Shown: piece after piece, positions 13,601-25,750 of the stretch | How the letters are laid out: each line of letters begins with the position of its first letter | Position numbering within the stretch: position 1 is the first letter of the stretch | Assembly: GCA_904063045.1 (NCBI GenBank) | Contig: CAJFCJ010000005.1 | Coordinates: forward strand, 561,685 to 625,684 | DNA length: 64,000 nucleotides | Source of the DNA: Dimorphilus gyrociliatus | Taxonomy: Eukaryota; Annelida; Polychaeta; Dinophilidae | Direction of reading: 5' to 3' | Translations under genes and position numbers: made by a program | Notes under the pieces: generated by a model | Databases searched by the model: none | The model's input: only the letters and a program-made list of their open reading frames with translations | Told to the model about the DNA's origin: nothing

Positions 13601-13884
13601 TTTAAAGATCTGGCAATCGCTTTGGATTTAATACATGGCTTTAATTTTATGATTGATAAAAATGATAATAAATGTATTGTTTATAGAGTAATAATTTTCA
13701 ATTATCTCTTCTTTGTAATTGCATAATATTTTCATATTTTTAGGAAATGAATAAAAAGATTTCGTGCTCCATTTTATTGAAGAATACCGTATTTGCGAAA
13801 AATGAAAAGGATATGAAGAAAGATATTATGATTGTTGCAGAACTAGTTGAAAATCTTTTAAAATCTCGAAATAAAGCTGAATAA
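7647..13884 (+). CDS. Receptor B: SRCR/C-lectin/LDLa/LRR seven-TM receptor (GRL101-like)
   Basis: My model has 21 exons, all in phase, 1602 aa: 7647-7974, 8040-8094, 8159-8239, 8371-8939, 9022-9173, 9244-9430, 9513-9749, 9806-9823, 9875-9974, 10049-10218, 10279-10545, 10619-10643, 10698-10789, 10921-11068, 11135-11418, 11494-12761, 12827-13100, 13158-13320, 13375-13418, 13482-13687, 13744-13884. Order: signal peptide; degenerate SRCR-like region (to about residue 344); clear SRCR (345-457, ANVICGYFGY); C-type lectin (458-632); six LDLa repeats with a spacer (633-945); Cys-rich LRR cap and LRRs; CC...SC hinge; seven TM helices (about 1185-1470; NRY in TM3, LNPLFY in TM7); a 130-residue tail. 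LDLa+LRR+7TM is the GRL101/RXFP-like class; adding SRCR and lectin modules is unusual. Ligand unknown. It is divergent with receptor A. Confidence 0.88.
13101..13157 (+). other. 57-nt in-frame intron of receptor B
   Basis: GTAATA...TATATATAG lies between TM6 and TM7. Receptors A and C have an intron at the same codon and phase. Here it is 57 nt (19 codons) and contains no in-frame stop, so retention would insert 19 residues in the extracellular loop before TM7. Confidence 0.6.
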
Positions 13885-14042
13885 TAATTGTATCGTTTCA
13901 TATGATTAGATAAGAATTAGTAAAATTGTCACGTGAACATTATTATGACTAATTGAAACGTGAACAATCGGTTTACAATTGAAAATTTCTTTCATCATCA
14001 GAACCTATTACTCAACAATTTGACATTGAGTTAAAAATTACG

Positions 14043-14856
14043 TCAGTCCACCAATATTCTCTTTAGTAGGAAGGAACGAAATGGACTAATATGAACATAC
14101 ATGCAATGATCATGCTTATTCTTGAATATCCTTTGCATTTCTTTCCTCGGTAGGTTTCCAGGCGTATGTAATACTTTAGATTTTCCAATGACGCTTATTA
14201 CTCCACCCAATTTTGAAAAATCTGACACATCCTTACTAATATGAGTATTAAGAAAGTGTTTATTAGCAATTTTCGTCTTGGAAATTGAGATTATTAGTTG
14301 TTGTTTATCAAAGTAGAACACAATTTTATTCTTTAATTTCAAGAAGAAAAAGTTGCTTATCCTTCTAACAGAAGGTTTTGATTTCCATTCGTAGATATGA
14401 CTAGTTGAAAAGTATATTCCTTCCAAAGTTATCTTAGCGTTTATTGATAAAATTTGAAAGAGCATTTTTGTAATATAATGATGATTTTTCTCTGATATTC
14501 CATATAATATTGTATTTGTATCGTATTCCTTAAAAATAACTATTATCTCTTTAAAAACATGCTTTGCATTATAGCACAGATATTTTACTCCAGGAATCAT
14601 ATTTTGTATTGTTGGATTAACAGTTTGCATTACGAATAAATTGCCAGTAACTGTTGCTTTGAAGTTGAAAGACTTACCTAATCCAGCTAGACAAGGGAGA
14701 GATGAAAGTAAACATTAAAAAACAATTAAATGATTTATAATTAACTTTTCACATACTTTGTCTCCTCGATAAAAAATTCCTTAAAGAACAATTCATTTCA
14801 CTTCCATTAAAGTAACAGATTAAACTAAAGCCGACAATCAGTGAAATTCTCTTCAT
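14043..14856 (-). CDS. Secreted protein with degenerate ITIH C-terminal-like domain
   Basis: Exon 1 (14856-14757) begins with a signal peptide (MKRISLIVGFSLICYFNGS). The main exon (14650-14043) joins it in phase, giving 235 aa. A possible 9-nt microexon at 14678-14686 would add three residues without changing frame. The main exon resembles the domain at 49276-50024, which looks like the C-terminal domain of inter-alpha-trypsin inhibitor heavy chains. The shared part is a pattern of aromatic and Gly residues ending in KLGGVISVIG here and KTGGLIGRIG there. The usual GDPHF motif is missing, so this copy is diverged. In ITIH proteins this region is extracellular. Its role here is unknown. Confidence 0.6.
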
Positions 14857-15116
14857 GCTGCTAAATTTATCAACGTACATGTGAATTAAAGTTGTTAACT
14901 CTTATATATATATCCGTATTTTGTGGAAAAGACAGCGTAAAAACCACAAAAATATTCGAGAAGGTTTAATAACCCATCAAATCATACCAAATATGGAAAA
15001 TATTCATCATCGTTTTATTGATTTTTACAGCTATCATTCAATTCAAATTTTACGGTTTGGGAAAATGTGGCAAATTTGAATGTAAAACTGATTACATCTG
15101 AAGATTTGAATCGTAA

Positions 15117-15205
15117 GCCCCAGTGGCGCAATCGGTTAGCGCGCCGTACTTATAAGAGTAGTACTGGCCATGCGGAGGTTGTGAGTTCGATCCTCACCTG
15201 GGGCA
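15117..15205 (+). tRNA. tRNA-Ile (TAT), intron-containing
   Basis: Acceptor arms GCCCCAG/CTGGGGC and anticodon stem CCGTA/TGCGG enclose loop CTTATA, an intron and position 38, giving anticodon TAT. A T5 run follows. The gene and 45 bp upstream (15072-15116) are duplicated in inverted orientation at 46987-47120, with one mismatch in the flank. Confidence 0.94.
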
Positions 15206-15651
15206 TATACTTTTTGTTTTAAGATTTGGGAAAAGGGAAGTATTAACAGCACTCATTGCCAAATGTTCAATATTGATAGTTATAGTCAGCATTATGTCAG
15301 CTAGTTGATATAATATCGTTTCTCGGAGAGAGTGAATAACCATAAGCGGGGCGGAGTTATTTTATCTGGATGATGAAATAATTTTAAATAATACGAAAAT
15401 ATCGGATGTATTGGTTATAAAATTCATTGTACTTATATTTTCATATTCAATTAGCTTATTTCAACTAATGAGTGAAAGTTGTTTAATCAACATTCGATGG
15501 TTTTTTCTCACGTTGTTAACTGTGCAATTTGAGCATTTATTATCAGATTTTTATTGATATATTTACGCATCAACATAAATTATTCATAGCAGAAAAACAG
15601 TTTTATTTACTTTCCATAAAGTAAAATTATAAAATATATAGAAAGAAAAGT
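15206..15651. other. Intergenic, no gene seen
   Basis: AT-rich spacer between tRNA-Ile and the 3' end of the secreted Cys-domain gene. No supported feature. Confidence 0.6.
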
Positions 15652-17013
15652 TTAACATTTGCTGTCAAATTTTGTTGATTTTTTCTTAAAATAATCAATA
15701 TTGCTGGGTATATCTAAACTACGGTTGGTTATTGCAGTATTAAAATATAATTTGTAGTTTGTATCCTCAATTGAAAATCCAACGCAAGATTTATTAAGTT
15801 CGCATTCTTTTGAACAAGCTATAAACGAATTACACGATTTACTATTACCTTCCGTATTAGAAAATTCACTGATTTTTGATAGTCTTGAATATTCATTAAT
15901 ATTTCTAACTTGAATAAATATATTGCAAAATGTAAATCCCTTAACGTTTTCTAAAATAACCAACTTTCCTCGTAAACCGGAACAATTAAATACTTGAATT
16001 ATTTCTTTCGATTCGTTATTAAATTGATAAGAAAAATCGCATGAAGAGTTGACGGACTTTATCTCTAAATCATTGATCAAATGAACATTCAATATATCCT
16101 CATTTCTTTTCCTATGTACTATAACGCTGTCAATGTAATAATACGACTTTAATTCTATAAGGAAATATGTAAACGATCTATCATTTTCCTTTATTAAAGT
16201 ATATCTCTGTCTATCAGTTTCTAAGATATCATCATATCCGTTTCCTCTACCAGAAACTAAAATTGAAAATAATAGAGTCTCTATTAAAAGAAATTCATCA
16301 AGATAAAAGATAACAGACCTATTGTTCCCAAATCTCCGTGAACAACTATAGGATGCATAAAATAGTATCTCTTCGCTCCAGATCTCATTTTGTAAGTAGA
16401 GTTTATAGTGAAAGATCTGTTGTTTTCTATTACGTATCTATCCGACTCTTTGAATAATATATTATTTGTTGTGTAGGCTATACATTGTTGCTTGCCAGAT
16501 AAAGGATGAAGACCAATAAGCCATTCTTTCTTAATAGAAATTGGATTTTCAAGTAAGAGGAGTGAATATTTTTTAATATTTCCTCCTTTTGGAACTTTAG
16601 TTGAGCTCTTCAAAGTAAACTTATCATTTTTTTTTTTCCAAACATCTAAAATAAATTTTCCCAACTTAAATAATACGTTTTTAACCTAAATAATTAGTCG
16701 AAACCTAAATGGCAGCCGTCCGGTATGATTTTTATCAAATACCATCCAATTAGAATTCCATCATCTTGAAAGAGATAATCTACTTGATAGAGTACATTCA
16801 GCCAGCTCCCTCCAGCTGTCAGATTAACGTTTTGCATATCATCTTCACTCGGTAATTTTGGATAAACTCCTACGAAACAGTCGACTGCTGAGTAGTTAAG
16901 AAGAGCCGCTATCGACAGTAAAAACTCTTTAGTATACGAAATAAGTGAAATTACTATTTTTTAAGTTAACCATTGAAAATAGCAAACACTGAAAGAATCG
17001 TCATCGCTACCAT
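15652..17013 (-). CDS. Secreted Cys-domain protein, paralogue 1 of 4
   Basis: Four exons, all in phase: 17013-16971 (signal peptide), 16908-16705, 16645-16319, 16256-15652; 392 aa. The second exon ends with the family signature G-x-L-I-G-W-x-L-I...C-x-L-G, and exon 3 opens with V/I-W. The last exon has a C-rich beta domain resembling fucolectin/F5-8C galactose-binding modules and ends in a cluster of cysteines reminiscent of PAN/apple domains (SCNSFIACSKECELNKSC). Paralogues with the same four-exon structure are at 22572-23945, 42564-43878 and 44597-45919. A secreted binding protein is inferred; I do not recognise a named family. Confidence 0.75.
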
Positions 17014-17827
17014 TCTATCCAACTTTAATCATCCAGTCTAGTAATAGAGCTGATAAAAGAGAAAATCTAATCAGAGTTGACATGAGTGTGGTAGTTGATC
17101 TCAATAAAAGAAATGATATTGTTATGCTTATGTGGAAAAGTCTCGTGAAATGACAAATCAATTCTTCATTCGATCGACTTAATAAGCTTTTCAGGATTTA
17201 TTGCCAAATCAGGAAAAAAAAGAAAGAAAGACGAAGGGAACATTTATAGGAAACGATCGATTAAACGAGGTATAATGAGATAAAAAAAAAGAACAATAAT
17301 TACTGAATAGATATTTAATTAAATGTAAGCGTTTCTCAGATTAAATATTAATATAGAATGCAAAATGCCGACATCATTAAGCGGTAAAAAAAACAGAGAC
17401 AGAGTCATTTACTTTGTTTAAATAAAATGCAAAAGTCAATATTGATCACTTTTCCTTTGTTACTGATGTTTTTATGATATTTTTCAATAGATATAGAGAA
17501 TCGTATACAAAATTTTATTTAATACATTTCTATATTTCATTGATTGATACCTAAATTAATAGACAAAGAAACGAAAAACTAAATTACATTGTTTTAGACT
17601 TTATTTATAGTAAATAGAAACTGTAATAAAAAGCCTTCTGTAGCGTCACTTTTTGATATTAAAAACGACTCTAAGGTTATTCTTTGAACGCTTTTCCATT
17701 AAACTATTCACTAATCTCTCACCAAATTAGTTACAAGAGAAATTGAAATCCAAATCTTCTATTGAATGACCTTCAAATATTTCTGATATCCTATAAAAGA
17801 TGATAGAATTGATCCAAATTCATTGTC
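17014..17827. other. Intergenic, no gene seen
   Basis: About 0.8 kb of AT-rich spacer between two minus-strand genes. It contains the promoter region of the secreted paralogue and the 3' flank of the NACHT gene. No specific element identified. Confidence 0.55.
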
Positions 17828-20800
17828 TTAATCGCTTAGATAAAGCTTTTGTATATTGGTATTATTGTTAAAAATTCTTTTAGAAAGAATAGCAGTGGTA
17901 AACTTTCCTCCAAAATCGTTTTCGCTGATATCTAACACTTCTAAATGCTTTAAAACTGCAATCGTTTCACCGATATAATCAATAATTTTAGAATTAAAAC
18001 CACATTTTCTTAAACTAATACGAGTAATAGAATGACAACTTTTCCTTATTGCTGCTAACAGATATTCTCCACCTTTGACCTCTAAATCGTTTCTTCCCAC
18101 ATCAAGAATTGAAAGGTTGTGTTTATTATTAAGCGCTTTTCCAAGAAAATATGCATTATTTGAAGATATTGAACAATTCCAGAGGTATAATTCCCTTATT
18201 CGGTTACAATTTTCTAACGCCTCTAAAATTGATCTTTCTACGAAAACTCCTCTAAAGTCGATTACTATTACGAGTTGATTATTCAATAAAAGCTTTGACA
18301 TAGTGGTAGAAATTTCAATACCAGTATTACATTCAACAACTATCACTTTACGTAAATTATGACAATTCTCAGAAATAGAATTGAAGATATTCTTCCAGAT
18401 GTTTGGTGAAAAATTCTGTCTAGAAAATCTTATCCTTCCTAGTTCGGGCATCTTTTTAAATATTTCATCAATTTCTTTATTTTCTTTAATGAATACCTTA
18501 GAAAGTTCAAATATGTTTGATTCTCTTTCATTAAAATCTAACTTTTGTAGATTGTTTATTAGTTGGTCAGTTAAAAGATTATTGTGTATTCTTACATCTT
18601 GTATTGGAAAGTTACCTTCCGCTAAAACTTGAATGAATTTATTTAGATAGCATACTTTAACTGTTTTCGTAATCTTTAGGAATTTGTCTTGTATGATTAC
18701 TTTCAATTCAGACTGTATTTTTCGAAGTTTATACAAATTAAAAACTTCCTCGTCAATATCGTCTACGGCTTTAAAACATTCGTACTGCTCTAATCTATTG
18801 AACCATTCAATATCTGATGTTGATTTTTTCGAATTGAGCACTCTTAACGATGGAATAGTTAGTAAGTATAAAATCATTGGTCTTAGGCAATCAACGGATA
18901 TTTTACACTGATAAATGTAGAGCTCTTCTAATTGAAGTATCATTGACTTTTGATGGAATGATTCGATAAAATGCTTAATAGCTTCATCACCAAATGTATT
19001 ATAGGAAATATCCAAAACTGACAGATGAGATAGTCGATTAATAATTTGACGAAATTCGCACAAAAATTCCTCATTCAATTCGCTATTCTGAAGATAGATC
19101 TTTGATAAAACGTTATCTTTGAACTTTGAAATGGTTCGCAATAAACCAAGTACCGATGAATTTCCAAATGAATTATCTGATAGATCCAACTCTCTTAGCT
19201 TATTCATATTGTAACATTCTTCGATACAACTCGGAAGTTGATTGTAATTTTTATTAGAGTTTTTAATGATTAATTTTTCAAGTGAAAAATTATAATATTT
19301 AATTAGATTTGTTAAAAATTCATCGTAATTTGAACAATTTCTAATATTCAATACTTTCAACTTTGAAAGAATTTTAAAACAATGTTTCATATTGAATTTT
19401 GCAATAAAACATTCAAAATTGCAATCTTTACAGTATAATTCTTTTAAATTGTTTAAATGCTTTAATAAGAAAAACTTTGTAAGTGAAATATTCGAGAATT
19501 TTATGTTGGTTAAAAATGAAAATTTCATTAGATTCCTTTGTAAACTTTTCTTCATTTCTAACGAATATTCATCGTTAAAATTTAACATTATCTCTCTAAT
19601 TGTTACCAATTGACATAGATATACTAAAATTGTCTTTGTTGTTTCGTACTGTAAATTATTGCCACCAAAATTCAATGTCAATAAATGAGTTTGAGAGGAG
19701 AGAAATGTTTTTATAGCCGATTTATCAATAGTTGTTACATTACAATTTTCAGCGTGAAATTCTCTTAAATTCCTTTGATTTGTATTGGCCAAAGTATAAA
19801 ATAACATTTTCATTCCGTCATTCTTTATCATATTACCTCCAATATTTAATACTTTCAAATCGTTGAAATGGCAAAATACTGTCAGAAATCTTTGGAAAGA
19901 AGATGAACTGATTTCACAATTGTATAAAATAAGCTCTTCTAAATAAATATTTCCATTCAATTTGAATTCTTCGGATAAATATTCCATACTTTCATCTGAA
20001 AATATCAAAATTTCTCCTATTTAGTTGACGATTGCGCAATAATCATATATAGAATATTTACAAACCAGTTAGAATGTTATTTGAGAGATCAAGCTTTTTC
20101 AAAAACCTCTGATTACTAGCTAATTTCGCAATAACTTTTATATTAGAAGAACTGAGGAAACAATTATTAAAGATGATTTGTTCTTCAATCGAAGTAGTAG
20201 CATATTTACAATTCTCTGTTGTAATCATATTATCAATTATAGTACATTTCTTCATATTTGGAGAGTTTTGTAGTAATTTCTGTAAATCTCCAAAGTTAAT
20301 TGGAGATTTTAATCCACTAATTAATTCCAATTCTAACAAATTACCTATATGATAAGAATTCGTATAGAGTTCAATAAAATATGAAAAGTTAAAGTCTACA
20401 TTAAAGAATAATAGTTTTGTTAGTGAAATTTTAGTATTAGATAATAAAACTGCCAAAGCGATATTGTTTAGTCTTTCGTTACGAATTTCTTTATTTGTTA
20501 ATCCATTTTTTAACAGGTCAATAACCGTTGAAGATAGTTGTTCGCAATGTTTCAACACAACCGGATATTGAGCGCATATATCTGTATAAACTGGTAAATT
20601 TAATGATCTAATAAGTAGAAGAGAATTTAAGAGTTTATAGATGTTTTTCTCCGATAGTAAAAATGTAGAATTCGAGTTGGAAAAGCCATTTTTTATAATA
20701 TATTGTGCGCAAAAATATTCGTAAAATATTCCATAGGAAAAGGTTAACTCTTCTAAATGAAAATATTCATCTTTAACTACCAATAGTCCACCAAAATGGT

Positions 20801-21851
20801 TGGATCCATCCAGTATCGAATTGTAAAGAATTGGTTTATTATAAGCCATTTTTTCAAATGCTACTTTGTTGCAATAGGATAGTATTTTCTCTTTGGTACA
20901 GTTTGTCACATTTAAGTTCTTCTTTTCCCATATGTAATCAAAAATCTCATTATATATCAAATTTAACTGAGAAACGTATTGAAGGCCCCTATTTATCCAT
21001 ATATTAACAACTATAAAGGCTATTAGAGGTGTAGAACAAGCTTTAAATATATCTTTATATTGTTTAAGCTGACTAAGAAATTGTTTACTCTCATCATAAT
21101 ACTCTATAATTCTATTCTTTTCTCCGCTATTTGAATTGCCTACATAAGGGATAATCCTATTAGTAAAATCCAATAGTTGATCTTCTTTAAATCCAAATAT
21201 TTCGAAAATATGCTGAAAATTGTCTGATATTTCAACAGCAGCTTTATTCCTAGCCCAAACAACAATAGGATAGTAGTAGTCATGTTTATTATGAATTATA
21301 TGATAAATTTCGTTCTCCTCGTTTCGTAGTTCGTCTATATGATCGCAAAAGAGTATTATTTTACGTTGGCTATCATTATTTTGACATTGGAATATTGTCA
21401 CTAAATCATCTTTTAACTTTGGCTCTTGCCTAACTTGACTTGGAAAATTTTGTTGAATTAACGAATCAATCATTGTTTCTTTCCGCTTAATTAGAGATAA
21501 ATCTAATTTAAGTATAAGATAGTCGCTAAGAAACTCATCTGTAGCGTATAGTAAGAGTATTTTTCGAATGTGAAAACTCTTACCGATTCCGGTTTTACCT
21601 CTTAATAGAATTCTTTTGTTTTCCGCAATTAACTCTGATAGAAAGGACGTAGAATCCTTTAAGTATTCTAATCTATCCGAAAAGACTTTTGAAACAGTTA
21701 CAGACGTATAAATATTATGAAAAAACATTCTCCTTTCGCTGAAAGGCAATCCTTCAACATCCTTCAAGTTCGTACGAATAAACTCTTTCACTAGACGCTT
21801 TAAACTTTCAATTATATCCCGAGTATTCTCCTCTTGTGTAAGACTGCTCAT
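17828..21851 (-). CDS. NACHT-LRR (NLR-like) cytosolic sensor
   Basis: Two exons, 21851-20066 and 19995-17828, join in phase and give 1317 aa. Residues about 80-100 hold a Walker A P-loop (LLRGKTGIGKS) and about 40-80 residues later a Walker B (KIILFCDHIDEL), followed by the helical part of a NACHT module. From about residue 480 to the end are ribonuclease-inhibitor-type leucine-rich repeats (LKKLDLSNN, LSVLDISYNTFGDEAI, LEVLDISENDFGG). There is no signal peptide or TM helix, so it is probably cytosolic. The first roughly 75 residues are helical but I cannot assign a CARD, PYD or Death fold. NLR proteins oligomerise on ligand sensing. That role is inferred from domain order. Confidence 0.88.
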
Positions 21852-22571
21852 TCTCGTAGACGCTGCTAACAGTCTCAGTTTAAAAACCTTTCCTTATTTA
21901 TCTGTTAAACCAGTTGTTAAACACAGAAGCGGTTATGTAAATATGCAAAAAACATTTTAAGGTTTTACTTCTGTAACAGGCCAAAGGTACGTTTCTTTTT
22001 TTCTCCATATTGCTTGGCCTTTTAACTAAATATTGATGATTCATTTATTTTTATTGAATAAAGTGACTTATGACCTAAAACTAGATTAAGAAATCACCTA
22101 AAGTCTAACAAGACTTCTACTTATAGTGTATGTGTACAAGCTGCCGCATTACTCTTCTATCGTGACAAAGACATCTTAAATCATTTGTTTAGTAGAGCCA
22201 AACAGAAGAAAGTTTACATTGTTACTTTAATATTTATTAATTAATGAAATTTATATTGTTAAGTATGGAGTACATTATTCTATTTAAGCAAACACGTTGC
22301 CCAGTACAACAAGGTGAAGAGAAACGCAAATTGTACCAATTCAATGGCCATCCGGCCCAGTTGTGTTTTGTGATTTGTAGTCGAGTGAAATAATACAGTA
22401 TATCTTAATACAGAGTAAAATTAAACGTTTCTTCTCACAGCTAATATGAATGAAGACCCTTTAGTTCAAGTCAGCAGCTCTTGCACTCATTTACTCTAGT
22501 TGAAGTAATTTATTCATTAATAATTAATATTTATAGACTTTTATAAGTAAAACATTCACTTTTCTTCCTTT
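21852..22571. other. Intergenic, no gene seen
   Basis: Spacer between the start of the NACHT-LRR gene and the 3' end of the next minus-strand gene. No supported RNA or coding feature. Confidence 0.55.
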
Positions 22572-23945
22572 CTAACATTTATTTATGTCTAGTGAGCATG
22601 TTTTATGAAAAGTAAAGGACCCATTAGCGACAATCAATTGATTATTATCTTTCTCTTTAAAGTATAACGAAAAAGAGGACATATTGTTAGCAACAACACT
22701 AGTACAATTCAATAAATTATTGCATACGTCAAAACATTCAACAAACCGATTGCATAACTTATCTGATGCGTAAAAGCCTAAAAGTTTATCGCTAGTTGGA
22801 TAGAGTATAAAGTTTTCATAACAGTTACTATAGCCTATAACATAAATATCTATAAATGTAAATTCTTGCTGTGATTTAATCACAACAGAATTACCAACAA
22901 TTGGAGAAGAACAGTTAAGTGAATAATGATACTTTTCAAATGTCTTTATATAATCTTTCGTTGCCTCTAAACACAATGACAAATTCCAATAATCTAATGG
23001 TCCGTTATTTACATATACTAGAAGAGGCGACGGCAATGTTTCAAAAGTACTTATGACGATACCTTCGATCTGGGCGCAATCTTCCAATCTAATTATAAAC
23101 TCTCGGAAATATGCATCGGAAGGTAGCGAATACCTTAACGAGTCAGCGTCCAAAATCTCATCTACATTTTCTCCCTCAACGGAGGCTGTATTTGAAGAAA
23201 CTTTTATATAATATTTAATAAATAATAGCGGCGTCTCTTTTCTTTCTTTTTACCTATTATCAATAGATTTTCGTTTATAATCGCAGCAGATATGAAATGA
23301 TAACTATATCTCGATAAATCTCTAAATAAAACCCTTTCCTTGTTAAACGAAGCAGTATCCGAAATAGATACAATTGAAAAAGGATATAGGCTCCCAAATC
23401 GTTCAACATTTGACAAGTATGATATGCATGTAAACTGACTCTTTGGTTGTACACCAATTACATCATTCTTTTCAACTTTTGTTATTACATCAACTAGGAA
23501 AGATGTTATATTATTCAAGTTTCCAGATGGTACGGAAGTTGAGCTAATTAGACTATATTTGCCATCATTTTGCTCTCTCCAAATACCTGAATGAATGAAG
23601 AAAGTATATCTTAAAATGGACAGCAGTCGCCAATTATTAAATATTAATAATTACCAAGACTACACTCCAGATCATTACTCCTAATAAATTCCCAACCGAT
23701 GAGATATCCATCTTGCCCTAATGAGACATTCTTCAAGAGTATTTTATTTTCTATTCCTTTGGTTTCAACACCACTTTTTGGTAGGTCTAGAGAAGCATTT
23801 TCAGGATAAAAATTAAAGAGTAAGTTAGCCGTCGATCGGTATATCATTAGGATTTCTATAAAGAACATTTACTTGAATTGATTCGTAAGTTCTCGATTAA
23901 ATTAGGCAACTTACTAAGCAACATATAAAAGACACGGCTGTTCAT
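22572..23945 (-). CDS. Secreted Cys-domain protein, paralogue 2 of 4
   Basis: Exons 23945-23915, 23855-23655, 23586-23254 and 23200-22572 are all in phase and give 397 aa. It starts MNSRVFYMLL with a short hydrophobic N terminus. Exon 2 ends GYLIGWEFIRSNDLECSLG and exon 3 starts IWREQ, the same junction as the paralogues. The last exon has the galactose-binding-like part (FIDIYVIGYSNC) and a terminal Cys cluster (CNRFVECFDVCNNLLNC). Splice positions and phases match paralogues 1, 3 and 4, so the four arose by duplication. Function unknown; extracellular location inferred. Confidence 0.75.
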
Positions 23946-24472
23946 TTTTGGCTGATACTGCTATAAATGACCATCTAGAATTTTACCCTTAATGGATTGC
24001 TTTGTTTTCAGAACAAAAGATTGCTTCAATATTAAGAAAGAGCAAAAGTAGCCACTTTGCTATTAAAGCCAATAAACACATTTGGAGTTTATCACGTGAC
24101 TATTTACAAAAATAGTTTATTAATGTGAATTAGCCTACGGCATTGTTGATTAATTAATGAGGATTTTATTACGAATTTAACAGATTAATTGGGATTAAAA
24201 AGAAGAGATATTATTTATTCTATTTCTTCTATTACTTTAAGCTGAACGTTTTCCTAACTAATTCCATCAACTAATTTACTCTTTTATCACTCAGATAGTA
24301 AATTACGCAAATAATTAGAATCTTTTTGTAAAAGTATAGATGGCGTTAATAGTTTGCTCTACGAATTCAAAATAGGAAATTTTGTTCATAATTTCACCAT
24401 TTATTCAAATATTGTCTCAATAAAATACGTAAACTGTATAAACTATAAGTAAAAGTAAAAAAAAAAAAATTT
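23946..24472. other. Intergenic, no gene seen
   Basis: AT-rich 5' flank of the secreted paralogue running to the 3' side of tRNA-iMet; nothing else supported. Confidence 0.55.
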
Positions 24473-24544
24473 TAGCAGAGCGTGGTTTCGATCCACGGAC
24501 CTCTGGGTTATGGGCCCAGCACGCTTCCACTGCGCCACTCTGCT
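24473..24544 (-). tRNA. Initiator tRNA-Met (CAT)
   Basis: The minus strand reads AGCAGAGTGGCGCAGTGGAA at the 5' end, a typical eukaryotic initiator tRNA sequence. It has anticodon loop CCCATAA, three G:C pairs at the base of the anticodon stem, an A1:U72 pair and 72 nt. A T12 run follows the 3' end. Confidence 0.95.
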
Positions 24545-24837
24545 AAGTTACCTTAAGGGACGAAAACAATGGATAAATTCCACCAGATAATCTAAATATT
24601 TTCAATCATAAGCTCAAATTTAAAGTAGAAAACATTAGAGAACGCAAGAAAGCGAATTTTTCTAGAAATTGGAAGTCGATAAAGTATCGTTACGCTGGAA
24701 CAGATGTTGAAAAATCTTACTGAAAAAAGTATTTAAAAACTTATGCTTGAACAGGTTATTCAAACATTATATAAAAGAAAAAAGATTTTATTCAATATTT
24801 TATCTACTACAAGCATATGCTATAAAAAAAAAATGTA

Positions 24838-24928
24838 CATCTCCGGTGGGACTCGAACCCACAGCCTCCGAATAACCTCGCTCTAGCCTACTAGAAGTCC
24901 GACGCGCTATCCATTGCGCCACGGAGAC
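24838..24928 (-). tRNA. tRNA-Arg (TCT) copy 1, intron-containing
   Basis: Acceptor GTCTCCG/CGGAGAT, anticodon stem TCGGA/TTCGG, loop CTTCTA, short intron, 91 nt in all. It differs from the other copies at one intron base (T to C, read on the tRNA strand as A to G). A T run follows. Confidence 0.94.
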
Positions 24929-25190
24929 GTTCTGAAATCAATGGTCATTTTTTAAAACATATTTGTCAACTATATTGCTTTTTTTGAATTATCATTTCAA
25001 TCTTGTACTAATTACGTAACAACGTCATTATCATAAAATTTTGGAATACAATTGTTAAATTTAATGAAAATCTACTCGAGTTTTAGAAAATTCCAAACGA
25101 ATTTTAAAGCGAATGAGATGAATTAAACAACTTGAAATAAAAATACAAAAGTTCCATCTTTTTTGAAGGGTTTAAAAAGGAAAAAGTATA

Positions 25191-25281
25191 CATCTCCGGT
25201 GGGACTCGAACCCACAGCCTCCGAATAACCTCGTTCTAGCCTACTAGAAGTCCGACGCGCTATCCATTGCGCCACGGAGAC
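25191..25281 (-). tRNA. tRNA-Arg (TCT) copy 2, intron-containing
   Basis: Same 91-nt gene as copies 3, 5 and 6, including the intron. It lies about 260 bp from copy 1 in the same orientation, consistent with tandem duplication. T5 runs follow the 3' end. Confidence 0.94.
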
Positions 25282-25659
25282 GTTCTTGAAATGTTACGGA
25301 TATATTTTGGGATTTATTTTCACTTTTCCCAAGTGATATTTCATCAATTTATTGCAGTTGGTTAAGTTTACATGTTGATGCAGAATAAACGTACTAGAAA
25401 TGATTATATATCTATCTACTTGTTTCTTATCTTGGGATTAAAATGATAAAGAAAAAAAGACTAAAGCATCTCAAATATTCTTAAACTTCTGTTATCTTTC
25501 TTATGAAAAGCTCTTTTTTTTTAATGAAAAATTTCCCTTTAGGAATAATTTATTCAAGTGAATAGAACGTAAGCATAGAAAGTAGATTGCATGGAATTCA
25601 AAGAAGTCAATATACGAAATAAATTATTATTTAAAAACAGTTGTTTTACTTATAAGAAC
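25282..25659. other. Spacer between tRNA-Arg copies 2 and 3
   Basis: AT-rich spacer between two inverted tRNA-Arg genes; no other feature seen. Confidence 0.6.
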
Positions 25660-25750
25660 GTCTCCGTGGCGCAATGGATAGCGCGTCGGACTTCTAGTAG
25701 GCTAGAACGAGGTTATTCGGAGGCTGTGGGTTCGAGTCCCACCGGAGATG
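25660..25750 (+). tRNA. tRNA-Arg (TCT) copy 3, intron-containing
   Basis: Plus-strand copy of the same 91-nt gene, diverging from copy 2. A T7 run lies about 8 nt downstream. Confidence 0.94.

Noticed and set aside
18075-19613. Plus-strand open frames opposite the NACHT-LRR gene
   Set aside because: Shadow frames of a conserved minus-strand LRR exon.
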